NCBI RefSeq assembly: GCF_003711225.1
Contig: NZ_CP031030.1
Location: forward strand, 7,246,501-7,310,500
Direction of reading: 5' to 3'
Length of the DNA: 64,000 bases
DNA from: Runella sp. SP2
Lineage (GTDB): Bacteria > Bacteroidota > Bacteroidia > Cytophagales > Spirosomataceae
In this document: positions 17,256 through 25,696 of the stretch, piece after piece
Position numbering within the stretch: position 1 is the first letter of the stretch
Layout of the letters: each line of letters opens with the position of its first letter
Translations under genes and position numbers: made by a program
Notes under the pieces: model-generated
Databases searched by the model: none
The model's input: the letters and a program-made list of their open reading frames with translations, nothing else
Told to the model about the DNA's origin: nothing

Positions 17256-18755
17256 ATGCAAAAGATACTTTTACCCCTCACCCTATTGTTGTTTGTGTAT
17301 GCTTGTGCCGATCACCGACTCGACCCTGCATTCAATGAAAACCCAGCTACTTTTACCGAAATTGCAAGCATCGACATCGGTGATACAGGTGCTGCCGAAA
17401 TCAGTGCTTTTGACCCTACCACTGGGCGTTTGTTTGTGGTGAATAACAGTACTGTTAACAAAATTGACATCCTTGAAGTAAGTGCAAATAGCCAACTCAG
17501 GGTGGTAGGAAATATCAGCATGACCCCGTACGGCGGAGCTGTCAATAGCTTGAGTATTTTCAACGGCAAACTAGCCGCTGCCATTGAGTCTGCTACTAAA
17601 ACCGACCCAGGTAAAGTTGTCGTATTCAACACCATTGACCAAAAAGAACTGAAAGTAATTCCGGTAGGTGCTTTGCCTGACATGGTGACATTCTCACCTG
17701 ATGGTCGTTATATCCTTACTGCCAATGAAGGCGAACCCAACGACGCCTACACCATCGACCCCGTCGGAAGCGTTTCTATCATTTCGGTGGATGACAACTA
17801 TTCGGTAAAAACCCTCGATTTCTCAGGTTTTGCGCCTCAGCAAGCAGCCCTTAAAGCCCAAGGATTGCGTATTTTTGGACTCAACGCTAGTTTTGCCCAA
17901 GACATTGAACCCGAATACATTACTGTCTCGGATGATTCAAAAACCGCTTGGGTGACGCTGCAAGAAAACAATGCCATTGCCAAAATTGACCTTACGTCAA
18001 AAACGATTAGTACGATTTTTCCATTAGGCTTCAAAAATTATAACCTTGACGAAAACGCCATCGACGTGAGCGACCAAGACAATGCCATTGCCTTGAAAAA
18101 ATGGCCTGCTTTTGGCATGTATCAGCCCGACGCCATTGCCGTTCTAGAGTCAGGTGGTGTACCTTATCTTTTCACGGCCAATGAAGGTGACGCCCGCGAA
18201 TACACTGGTTTTTCTGAAATCCGTCGTGTCAATCACAGTTCAATAATACTCGACCCGACGGCTTTCCCTAATGCTGCTACTCTTAAAACTAATGCTCAGA
18301 TGGGACGCCTTAATATCACAACTACCCTTGGCAATACCGACGGCGATAATGATTATGATGCGCTTTATTCGTTGGGAGCACGTTCGTTTAGTGTATGGAA
18401 CGGAAATACGGGTGCTCAGGTATTTGATAGCAAAAATGAGCTTGAAGTACGCAGCATTGCTGCGGGAGTTTATGACGATGCCCGTAGCGATGACAAAGGC
18501 GTTGAGCCTGAGGGTATTGCCATTGGCCAAGTAGGGACTCGCAAAGTAGCTTTTGTAGGAATGGAACGCGCCGACGCAGTGGCTGTTTATGACGTTACCA
18601 ATCCTACTGCTCCCGTCTTTTTACAACTTCTCAAGACGGGTGATGCACCAGAAGGTGTTTTGTTTGTCCCCGCAAACCAAAGCCCGCTCAAGAAGAGCTT
18701 ATTGATTGTCAGCAGTGAAAATGACGGGATTATCAAAATTTACCGTCCTCAATAA
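17256..18755 (+). CDS. Choice-of-anchor I type beta-propeller lipoprotein
   Basis: 499 residues. A signal sequence ends in LFVYAC, so Cys17 is probably lipidated and the protein faces the periplasm or surface. Repeated blade-like segments such as FDPTTGRLFVVNN, VTFSPDGRYILTANEGEPND, YLFTANEGDAREY and VEPEGIAIGQVG are typical of the choice-of-anchor I / esterase-like propeller family. Some relatives are fused to phosphatases or nucleases, but no catalytic domain is seen here. Function unknown; ligand binding or structural is a guess. Confidence 0.8.
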   Translation: MQKILLPLTLLLFVYACADHRLDPAFNENPATFTEIASIDIGDTGAAEISAFDPTTGRLFVVNNSTVNKIDILEVSANSQLRVVGNISMTPYGGAVNSLSIFNGKLAAAIESATKTDPGKVVVFNTIDQKELKVIPVGALPDMVTFSPDGRYILTANEGEPNDAYTIDPVGSVSIISVDDNYSVKTLDFSGFAPQQAALKAQGLRIFGLNASFAQDIEPEYITVSDDSKTAWVTLQENNAIAKIDLTSKTISTIFPLGFKNYNLDENAIDVSDQDNAIALKKWPAFGMYQPDAIAVLESGGVPYLFTANEGDAREYTGFSEIRRVNHSSIILDPTAFPNAATLKTNAQMGRLNITTTLGNTDGDNDYDALYSLGARSFSVWNGNTGAQVFDSKNELEVRSIAAGVYDDARSDDKGVEPEGIAIGQVGTRKVAFVGMERADAVAVYDVTNPTAPVFLQLLKTGDAPEGVLFVPANQSPLKKSLLIVSSENDGIIKIYRPQ

Positions 18756-18762
18756 GGAGAAA

Positions 18763-18847
18763 ATTGTGGTTGTGAGCAACCACAATCACAAAACGAACGA
18801 ATCTGTCAACGGCGTTGTCTAATTTAGGCAGCGCCGTTGTTGTTTTT
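18763..18847 (+). terminator. Hairpin pair ending in an intrinsic terminator
   Basis: The first hairpin ATTGTGGTTG/CAACCACAAT (18763-18786) contains GGTTGTGAGCAACC, a motif found at two other loci. The second, CAACGGCG (18807-18814) with CGCCGTTG (18832-18839), is followed by TTGTTTTT and looks like the true terminator of the lipoprotein gene. Confidence 0.7.
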
Positions 18848-18898
18848 AGTGCTAAATTCCGAAAAAATTGGTATGTTTCGTGTTTAAACGTCATCAAC

Positions 18899-19780
18899 AT
18901 GAAACTTCTTTACCTAGCCTTTTTTTCTTGTTTATCCCTCTGCGTTTTTGCCCAAAAACCTCCTATCTCTAGCCTCAAAGAAACGATTACGGCACGCCTC
19001 AAAACCGTAGAAGGGGAGTTCGCAGTTGCTTTCAAAGACCTTCAAACGCAAGAAACATTCTTTATCAATGAGCGAGAAAATTTTCACGCGGCAAGTACCA
19101 TGAAAACGCCCGTAATGATTGAGGTTTTCAAGCAAGCCAAAGCGAAAAAATTCAAACTTACCGATTCGATTTTGGTTAAAAATGAATTCAAGAGCATTGT
19201 CGATGGCAGTCCGTTTAAGCTTGATATTAGTGACGATAGCGCCGATGATATGTACCGCCAAATTGGCAAAAAAATGACAATCTATGATCTCACGTACCAA
19301 ATGATTATTGTAAGTAGCAACCTTGCCACGAATATTTTGATTGACCTGGTGGACGCCAAAAATGCCAATGCAACGATGCGTCAGCTCGGAGCGAAAGAGA
19401 TTCAGGTTTTGCGAGGTGTGGAAGATACTAAGGCGTTTCAGAAAGGCCTAAATAACTCCGTCACGGCTTATGATTTGATGCTTATTTTTGAAAAAATTGC
19501 GCTTAAAAAAGTGGTTAACAGAAAAGCCTGTGATGAAATGATTCGCATTTTATTTGATCAAAAATTTAATGAAATTATTCCAGCTCAGCTTCCAGGGATT
19601 GTGAAGGTTGCTCACAAGACAGGGTCTATTACGGGAGTTCAGCACGACTCAGGTATTGTATTTCTTCCCGATGGCCGAAAATATGTGCTAATTTTACTTT
19701 CAAAAAAATTGGTAAAACCCAAAGAAGGAGTAAGAGCACTCGCGGATATTTCAAGGCTGATTTATGAAGCCGTAAAGTAA
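18899..19780 (+). CDS. Class A beta-lactamase-like serine hydrolase
   Basis: 293 residues from ATG 18899, which opens a signal peptide (MKLLYLAFFSCLSLCVFAQ). An earlier in-frame start would bury it. The penicillin-recognising fold shows the nucleophile motif S66-T-M-K69, S139-S-N141 in the place of SDN, and HKTGS near residue 250. A Glu in RGVEDTKAF may take the role of the class A general base. The SDN-to-SSN change and family context make a broad serine hydrolase at least as likely as a true antibiotic-hydrolysing beta-lactamase. Periplasmic. Confidence 0.85.
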   Translation: MKLLYLAFFSCLSLCVFAQKPPISSLKETITARLKTVEGEFAVAFKDLQTQETFFINERENFHAASTMKTPVMIEVFKQAKAKKFKLTDSILVKNEFKSIVDGSPFKLDISDDSADDMYRQIGKKMTIYDLTYQMIIVSSNLATNILIDLVDAKNANATMRQLGAKEIQVLRGVEDTKAFQKGLNNSVTAYDLMLIFEKIALKKVVNRKACDEMIRILFDQKFNEIIPAQLPGIVKVAHKTGSITGVQHDSGIVFLPDGRKYVLILLSKKLVKPKEGVRALADISRLIYEAVK

Positions 19781-19947
19781 GTTGGGGCTATCTTTGGAAG
19801 GTTTAGGGCGGCTAATCGTAAGTTTAGTAAAAAAATTTGTGCCAAAAAGACGGTAGAACATAGCCTTTTTTAGCCTTTTCGTGGGCTTTTTGTTAATTTT
19901 TATCTTTTTTTCAATGAAATGTATTTCTTTCTAAAAGAATAAGTCAC

Positions 19948-20126
19948 TAACTTTGTAGAGTTGTTTAAACGACTGCCGCCAAACTAGGTTGTCTTTAAGT
20001 AAACTAGAAGCTACTACATTTACTAATGATGTTACTTCTTATGATAAGAAGAGTCAAAATAAAGAGTTTTTCATAACGTTGAGTAAAGTCAAAAAGCCGC
20101 GCGGATCTTCTGCACGGCTTTTTTGT
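19948..20126 (+). ncRNA. Candidate small RNA gene (promoter, about 160 nt, terminator)
   Basis: The 366-base gap between two genes contains TAACTTTG (19948-19955), an exact -7 box, and a strong terminator AAAAAGCCG/CGGCTTTTT (20091-20123) followed by T-rich sequence. Between them lies a perfect 8-bp hairpin CTTCTTAT/ATAAGAAG (20035-20051). The only open frame is 16 codons (MMLLLMIRRVKIKSFS) and overlaps that hairpin. No known RNA family was recognised. A leader-peptide mRNA is the alternative. Confidence 0.45.
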
Positions 20127-20146
20127 TTTTATACTATTCAATAGAA

Positions 20147-21943
20147 TTAGAACCACTCGGGCTGCATCTCCACCGTTGCTCGATTTTGACTAAGAAGTCG
20201 CTTGGCTAGGGCCGTGGTCTTTACCAATTCATATTCAAAGAAATAATGAGCAGTAGCTATTTTTCCTTGGTAAAAATGGCGTTCTGAATCAGCGTTGGTA
20301 TCCACCAGTTTTTTGTTTGCTTCGCTAGCTTGTTTGAGCCACTGCCAAGCGATGGTTGTAATTCCAAACATTTCTAAATAAAGCGTGGCGTCGGCCAAAA
20401 ATGCCTCCACATTTTGCGGAGCTATGGCCAACAGGTGCCCCGTTACTTGTTGCACCTTGAGCAATGTCTTTTCTAACTGCTCTGCCCAAATAGGTAGCTT
20501 TGGTTCGTTGACAGCGGCTTTGGCCTGCGCGATGGTCAGGCTCATTTCTTCGGCCAGCAATTGTACCGCTTTTCCACCTTTGAGGGTAATTTTTCGGCCT
20601 AATAAATCGAGCCCATGAATCCCCGTTGTACCTTCGTGAATGGGATGAATACGCGCTTCACGGTAATATTGTTCGAGCGGAAAATCGGTCGTATAGCCTG
20701 CACCTCCCAAAATCTGCACGGCTGCACTGGTAGTTTGGCAGCACATTTCGGACGGGTAGGACTTGGCAATGGGCGTAAGCAAATCTAGTAATAATTCTGC
20801 CTTTTCTCTCTCAGCTCCTTCGGCGACGTGGGCAATATCGGCCCAAAGTCCACACTGCAACAACAACGACAGCGAACCTTCAACCACCGATTTTTGAAAT
20901 AATAACATTCGTTTGACATCCGCGTGGTGGATAATCAGCGTCTGAGGCTGGGCTGGGTCTTTGGCCGCGATGGGCCTGCCTTGTGGACGTTCTTTGGCAT
21001 AGGCCAACGAGGCGTAGTAGGCTGCCGTGCCGATGGCCGCCGCGTTGGTGCCCACTCCAACCCGAGCTTCGTTCATCATTTGGAACATATAACTCAGCCC
21101 TTTGTGTTCTTCTCCCACCAAATAGCCCAAGCAGTCGGTATCAGAACCAAACATCAAGTGCGCGATTGGCGCTCCTTTGTAGCCCATTTTATGATAGACC
21201 CCTGGTGTGGTGACGCCGTTGGGCACCAATCCTTCGGGCGTAACGCGTTGCTGAGGTACTATAAACAACGAGATTCCTTTCGTACCGATGGGGCCGCCTT
21301 TGATTTTGGCCAACAACAAATGAACCACGTTTTCGCAGGCGTCGTGATCACCGCACGAAATAAAGATTTTTTGCCCTTGTATTTTGTAAACACCTGCGGT
21401 TTGAGTAGGTTCGGCGCTGGTTGAAATGTCTGATAGCGAGCTTCCTGCGTTGGGCTCGGTCAAGGCCATGGTTCCTTGCCAACGACCGTTGTACATGTTG
21501 GGCGTGTAGGTATCAATGAGTTCTTGTGAACCAAAACTTCTAATCAAATTGGCCGCTCCTGTGGTCAAAAATGGATACACACTGGCCGAATAATTAGCGG
21601 CTTGAAAAATAAACGCTGCCGCATTGTGAACCGTCGCGGGGAGTTGTTGCCCGCCTTCTTCGTAGCTAAAAGTGGCATTTATCCAGCCATCTTCCCCAAA
21701 ACGCCGCGTGATGGCTTTCATCCCTTCGTGGACGAGGATTTTTCCATCGACAAGTTGGGGCTCATTTCTGTCCATTTCGGTCAGCAAAGGGCGCAACATT
21801 TTGTCGGCGATTTGCTCGGCGGCGTCCAGCACCATATCAAACGACTCCCGATTGTGGTCTTGGAAGTACGGGTATTGTACCAACTGCTCCACGTCAAGCA
21901 GTTGGTACAGATTAAATTGAAGGTCGTGTTTTGAAAAAAACAT
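20147..21943 (-). CDS. Acyl-CoA dehydrogenase family protein
   Basis: 598 residues, the long form of acyl-CoA dehydrogenase that carries an extra C-terminal helical domain. FAD-binding middle-domain signature GTMALTEPNAGSSLSDI is visible, followed by IFISCGDHD and the C-terminal signature QTTSAAVQILGGAGYTTDFPLEQYYREARI. It oxidises an acyl-CoA to the trans-2-enoyl-CoA. It lies 4 bases downstream of the fatty-acid CoA ligase gene and is surely co-transcribed with it, so a fatty-acid substrate is likely. Chain length cannot be told. Confidence 0.92.
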   Translation of the reverse strand: MFFSKHDLQFNLYQLLDVEQLVQYPYFQDHNRESFDMVLDAAEQIADKMLRPLLTEMDRNEPQLVDGKILVHEGMKAITRRFGEDGWINATFSYEEGGQQLPATVHNAAAFIFQAANYSASVYPFLTTGAANLIRSFGSQELIDTYTPNMYNGRWQGTMALTEPNAGSSLSDISTSAEPTQTAGVYKIQGQKIFISCGDHDACENVVHLLLAKIKGGPIGTKGISLFIVPQQRVTPEGLVPNGVTTPGVYHKMGYKGAPIAHLMFGSDTDCLGYLVGEEHKGLSYMFQMMNEARVGVGTNAAAIGTAAYYASLAYAKERPQGRPIAAKDPAQPQTLIIHHADVKRMLLFQKSVVEGSLSLLLQCGLWADIAHVAEGAEREKAELLLDLLTPIAKSYPSEMCCQTTSAAVQILGGAGYTTDFPLEQYYREARIHPIHEGTTGIHGLDLLGRKITLKGGKAVQLLAEEMSLTIAQAKAAVNEPKLPIWAEQLEKTLLKVQQVTGHLLAIAPQNVEAFLADATLYLEMFGITTIAWQWLKQASEANKKLVDTNADSERHFYQGKIATAHYFFEYELVKTTALAKRLLSQNRATVEMQPEWF

Positions 21944-21947
21944 ACGA

Positions 21948-23660
21948 TTATTTTTTTACCTCATCCCGCAAAGCCTTTCGTAGAATTTTGCCTACGTTGG
22001 TCTTGGGCAATTCGGTACGGAATTCGATGTGCTTAGGGCATTTGTAGGCCGTCAAGTTTTCGCGACAATAGGCCATAATTTGCTCTTTTGTAAGGCTTTC
22101 ATCTTTTTTTACCACAAAAATCTTCACCGCTTCGGTTGTTTTTTCGTCGGGTACACCAATACAAGCAACCTCCAAAACACCCTGACATTGCGCTACCACA
22201 TCTTCTATTTCGTTGGGATACACGTTGAAACCTGACACAAGTACCATGTCTTTTTTCCGATCCACGATTTTGAAGAAGCCATCGGCATCCATCACTCCAA
22301 CATCCCCCGTTTTGAACCATTGACGGCCATCGGAAGGGTCGGTAAACATCACTTTGGCCGTTTCGTCGGGGCGGTTGTAGTAACCTGGCATTACTTGTGG
22401 GCCTAATGCACAGATTTCGCCTGCTTCGCCTATGCCGGCCCAGGTGCTATCGTCGCGCATGATGCGCATTTCGGTACTTGGGAAGGGAATTCCTATCGTA
22501 CCTACGCGGTTATCAGTTGTTTTTAGAGGGTTAGCACAAAGTACGGGCGATGTCTCAGACAAGCCGTAGCCTTCGGTTGGCAAATTGCCTGTGAGCTTAT
22601 ACCATCGTTCGGCCACCACTTTTTGTAGTGCCATTCCTCCCGCCGAGGTTATTTTGAGGCCGCTAAAATCAACTTCGCCAATTTTGGGGTGATTCATCAA
22701 GCCATTGTACAATGTATTCACGCCCGTAAAGGTGGTCACTTTGTACTTTTTCAGGTCTTTGATAAACGCCTCCATGTCGCGAGGATTAGTAATGAGCAAG
22801 TTCATCCCGCCGTTTTTAAGGGCAGAAAGGGCGTTGCACGTAAGCGCGTACACGTGGTACAGCGGCAAAGCTGCCACAATCACGTTGGTCTGTCCTTCGG
22901 GAATCGTATTGAGCATCGGGCTCAAATAGACGCAGTTGGCTTCTACGTTAGAAATGATGTTGCGGTGGGTTAGCATGGCTCCTTTCGACACCCCCGTTGT
23001 CCCACCCGTATATTGAATAAAGGCCAAGTCTGAATTTCTCAAATCAGGTTTTTGGTATTCGGCGGCGGCGCCTTTGCTCAACGCATCCGTAAACGACTTT
23101 GCGGTAGGAAGGTCATAGTCAGGAACCATCTTTTTGACATTCTTTACCACAAAGTTGACAAGTTGTTTTTTGCCAAAACCCAACAAATCGCCAATCTCGG
23201 TGACCAGCACGTGCTCGATATTGGTATGAGGAAGTACCTTTTCAAGGTTAGAAGCAAAGTTGGCCAAAATCACAATGGCTTTTGCTCCCGAATCTTTGAA
23301 TTGGTGCTCCATTTCGCGGGGCGTATAAAGCGGATTGGTATTGACCACCGTGAGTCCTGCCCGCAATGCACCAAACATCGCAATGGGGTATTGCAGCACG
23401 TTGGGCATTTGAATCGCAAGGCGGTCGCCTTTTTGGAGGCCGATGCTTTGCAGATAGGCAGCAAAATTGCGAGATTGTTTGTCTAACTCAGCATACGTAA
23501 TTTCTTTGCCCATGCAGGAATAAGCTTTACGCGAGGCATACTTTGTAAAGCCTTCATCAATCATTTCTAACAACGAAGAATAGATATCTGGATTAATTTC
23601 AAAGGGCATTCCCGCTGGGTAAAATTTTAGCCACGGAAAGGTATCTCTAGTTACAGCCAT
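21948..23660 (-). CDS. fadD: Long-chain-fatty-acid--CoA ligase
   Basis: 570 residues, ANL superfamily. The P-loop YTGGTTGVSKG is at 217-227, GYGLSETSPV is the A5 motif, and TGDVGVMDADGFFKIVDRKKD and GFNVYPNEIEDV are the A7/A8 motifs. The C-terminal catalytic lysine is in PKTNVGKILRKALR. It activates fatty acids to acyl-CoA via acyl-AMP in the cytoplasm. First gene of the operon with the acyl-CoA dehydrogenase. A minus-strand TATCTTTG at 23700-23707 is a likely -7 box. Confidence 0.92.
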   Translation of the reverse strand: MAVTRDTFPWLKFYPAGMPFEINPDIYSSLLEMIDEGFTKYASRKAYSCMGKEITYAELDKQSRNFAAYLQSIGLQKGDRLAIQMPNVLQYPIAMFGALRAGLTVVNTNPLYTPREMEHQFKDSGAKAIVILANFASNLEKVLPHTNIEHVLVTEIGDLLGFGKKQLVNFVVKNVKKMVPDYDLPTAKSFTDALSKGAAAEYQKPDLRNSDLAFIQYTGGTTGVSKGAMLTHRNIISNVEANCVYLSPMLNTIPEGQTNVIVAALPLYHVYALTCNALSALKNGGMNLLITNPRDMEAFIKDLKKYKVTTFTGVNTLYNGLMNHPKIGEVDFSGLKITSAGGMALQKVVAERWYKLTGNLPTEGYGLSETSPVLCANPLKTTDNRVGTIGIPFPSTEMRIMRDDSTWAGIGEAGEICALGPQVMPGYYNRPDETAKVMFTDPSDGRQWFKTGDVGVMDADGFFKIVDRKKDMVLVSGFNVYPNEIEDVVAQCQGVLEVACIGVPDEKTTEAVKIFVVKKDESLTKEQIMAYCRENLTAYKCPKHIEFRTELPKTNVGKILRKALRDEVKK

Positions 23661-23892
23661 TCAGATTTTAGGTTGATGTTTAGAAAAAATTGTACACTAC
23701 AAAGATATAAATGAAGTTAGAGGGAAGAAGTTTTACCCCAGACTTTTCATGACAAAAAATGATTTTAAGGTCTTTTCCTCTATATTCAGTACGACAGAAC
23801 GAGCAAAAACGTCTACTACAAAAAAAACTTTACCCAGTTTAAAGTAATTTTCAAAGTTGTTCGTCTAACCAATTAACCACTTAAAATTAACA

Positions 23893-24441
23893 TTGGCAAC
23901 CGCACGACTACCTATTGTTCAGACCATCAAAAAGTACAGCAAGCAACTTTTTGGCTTCATTCGTCAGCGCGTAAGCAGCGACGAAGATGCTGAGGATATT
24001 TTGCAGGACGTTTGGTACCAACTGAGCAGTCAGCCCGAAGTAGAAGCCATTGAGCAAGTGGGAAGCTGGCTGTATCGCGTGGCTCGGAACCGCATTGTGG
24101 ATACTTACCGTAAGCAGCGCCCCGAAACCCTCGAAGATTACGGCTACGAAGACGAAGACGGCGAAATTGTGTTCAAAGATTTATTGCTCGCCGACGACGG
24201 AACGCCCGAAAGTGACTATCTCCGCGAGTTGTTTTGGCAACAACTCATGGAAGCCCTCGACGAACTTCCCGAAAACCAGCGTCAGGTGTTTGTGTGGAAC
24301 GAACTTGAAGACGAGACGTTTCAGGAAATAGCTGACCGCACGGGTGAGAACATCAAAACGCTGATTTCTCGCAAACGCTACGCTGTGCAGCATTTGCGCA
24401 AACGGTTGGCGGGTTTGTACCAAGATTTATTGATTGATTAA
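23893..24441 (+). CDS. ECF-type RNA polymerase sigma factor
   Basis: 182 residues with a TTG start at 23893; no ATG is available upstream in frame before the sigma fold begins. Region 2 (about 15-85) shows LFGFIRQRVSSDEDAEDILQDVWYQL and WLYRVARNRIVDTYRK. Region 4 (about 115-175) shows ALDELPENQRQVFVWNELEDETFQEIA and NIKTLISRKRYAVQHLRKRL. It redirects RNA polymerase to a small regulon. No classical anti-sigma gene follows. Instead two small membrane proteins and an Hsp20 are encoded downstream on the same strand, so this looks like a stress module. Confidence 0.9.
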   Translation: MATARLPIVQTIKKYSKQLFGFIRQRVSSDEDAEDILQDVWYQLSSQPEVEAIEQVGSWLYRVARNRIVDTYRKQRPETLEDYGYEDEDGEIVFKDLLLADDGTPESDYLRELFWQQLMEALDELPENQRQVFVWNELEDETFQEIADRTGENIKTLISRKRYAVQHLRKRLAGLYQDLLID

Positions 24442-24464
24442 CCATTTTTTTGACCAACGCAACC

Positions 24465-24794
24465 ATGACTACTAAACACAATCGTCGGGCCTATTTTTTC
24501 TTATTTCCGCTTTTTGCGGTGGTGGCCGTTTTGGTACTTGGGGCTGCCGTCATGTGGCTTTGGAATGCTATTTTGCCTTCCTTACTCGGCACCGCTTTTA
24601 TATCTTATTGGCAAGCAGTGGGATTATTGATTTTGTGCCGTTTGTTGTTTGGGAACTTTAGCCGTGGCAAGGGTGCACCTTGGGCACAGCACGCCCAAAA
24701 GAAAGCTGCTTTTCGGGAAAAATGGCTTCACATGAACGACGAAGAGCGCGCTCGCTTGCGCGAAGAATGGCGTAAACGCTGCGGTAAAAATTAA
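24465..24794 (+). CDS. Small membrane protein in the sigma/Hsp20 module
   Basis: 109 residues from ATG 24465, 23 bases after the sigma factor gene. Two hydrophobic segments (about 10-38 and 45-62) are followed by a highly charged helical tail with HAQKKAAFREKW and DEERARLREEWRKRC. The family was not recognised. A membrane-bound partner or regulator of the sigma factor is possible from position alone, but nothing in the sequence proves it. Confidence 0.75.
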   Translation: MTTKHNRRAYFFLFPLFAVVAVLVLGAAVMWLWNAILPSLLGTAFISYWQAVGLLILCRLLFGNFSRGKGAPWAQHAQKKAAFREKWLHMNDEERARLREEWRKRCGKN

Positions 24795-24893
24795 TTCAAA
24801 AAAAATCAGAATTCGTTAAAGTAATTTTTGATTTCAATCGTCATCCTATTTGTACAGGGTTTGTACACATCACCATATAACCATTTAACAGCT

Positions 24894-25145
24894 ATGTTTA
24901 CTATTTTGAGAGTTATCGGAGCCGTACTTTTTGGCGCTTTATTTCTGTTCATGTTGCCTTTCTTATTACTGAAAGCGTTTTTCTTTTTCTTGTTTTTTGG
25001 CTTGGCATTTCGACTTATGATGGGTCGCCGCCGTCGCCAATGGAAACGCTATCAGGCGTATTACACACCTTATGAGGACGTAACAGCGCAATACCGTAAA
25101 GAAAACTTGAACGATTCGTTTCAACACCCTATCACGAAAATTTAA
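24894..25145 (+). CDS. Small membrane protein in the sigma/Hsp20 module
   Basis: 83 residues from ATG 24894. The first 42 residues are almost entirely hydrophobic and phenylalanine-rich (LFGALFLFMLPFLLLKAFFF), likely two short membrane helices. A basic patch GRRRRQWKRY and a polar tail follow. It lies 99 bases after the previous small membrane gene and 15 before hsp20. Family not recognised. Confidence 0.7.
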   Translation: MFTILRVIGAVLFGALFLFMLPFLLLKAFFFFLFFGLAFRLMMGRRRRQWKRYQAYYTPYEDVTAQYRKENLNDSFQHPITKI

Positions 25146-25160
25146 TCAATTTTAATAGCC

Positions 25161-25580
25161 ATGTATCATCATCACAGAAAATGTGGGCACGGACACTCTG
25201 GAATGGGGTTCGGCCCGTTTGGAAAACAGTTCGGTCGTGCCTTTGCAGGTAATCAATACCGAGTACCTGTCAATGTACTAAAAACCGAAAACAGCTACGA
25301 AATCTTCGTCATCGCTCCCGACCGCGCTAAGGAAGACTTTAAAATCAGTCTCAAAGGCAACGAGCTGACGATTGCGTATCAGGCAAAAGAAGACATCAAA
25401 GAAAACCAACAGTGGATTCGTAACGAGTTTACCAAGGCTTCGTTTGAGCGTACCTTTGTCATTGACGAAACCATCGAGTCGGAGGGCATCAAAGCTGAGT
25501 ACAAAAACGGCGTATTGCAAGTGACATTGCCGATTGTTCCAGGCTCAGCTAAGCCCGCACAGGAGATTGCAGTAGCGTAA
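25161..25580 (+). CDS. Small heat shock protein, Hsp20/alpha-crystallin family
   Basis: 139 residues. An N-terminal His/Gly-rich segment (MYHHHRKCGHGHSGMGFGPF) precedes the alpha-crystallin domain (about 32-125): VPVNVLKTENSYEIFVIAPD, LTIAY, FERTFVID and the closing motif EYKNGVLQVTLPI. ATP-independent holdase chaperone that binds unfolded proteins. Last gene of the sigma-factor cluster, so its expression is probably tied to that regulator. The histidine-rich start could bind metal (inference). Confidence 0.9.
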   Translation: MYHHHRKCGHGHSGMGFGPFGKQFGRAFAGNQYRVPVNVLKTENSYEIFVIAPDRAKEDFKISLKGNELTIAYQAKEDIKENQQWIRNEFTKASFERTFVIDETIESEGIKAEYKNGVLQVTLPIVPGSAKPAQEIAVA

Positions 25581-25620
25581 ACGTGGAAAGGGTTGCTCAC
25601 AACCCGCCCTAAGCGCATAA

Positions 25621-25658
25621 TAAAAATAGTCGGCTGCCAAGGTAGCCGACTATTTTTA
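25621..25658. terminator. Bidirectional intrinsic terminator
   Basis: TAAAAATAGTCGGCT (25621-25635) pairs perfectly with its complement at 25644-25658 around an 8-base loop. Serves hsp20 (plus) and fumC (minus), which converge here. Confidence 0.9.
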
Positions 25659-25696
25659 TTATAAACCTGTCAACAGGCAATGTAAAAACCACAAAC

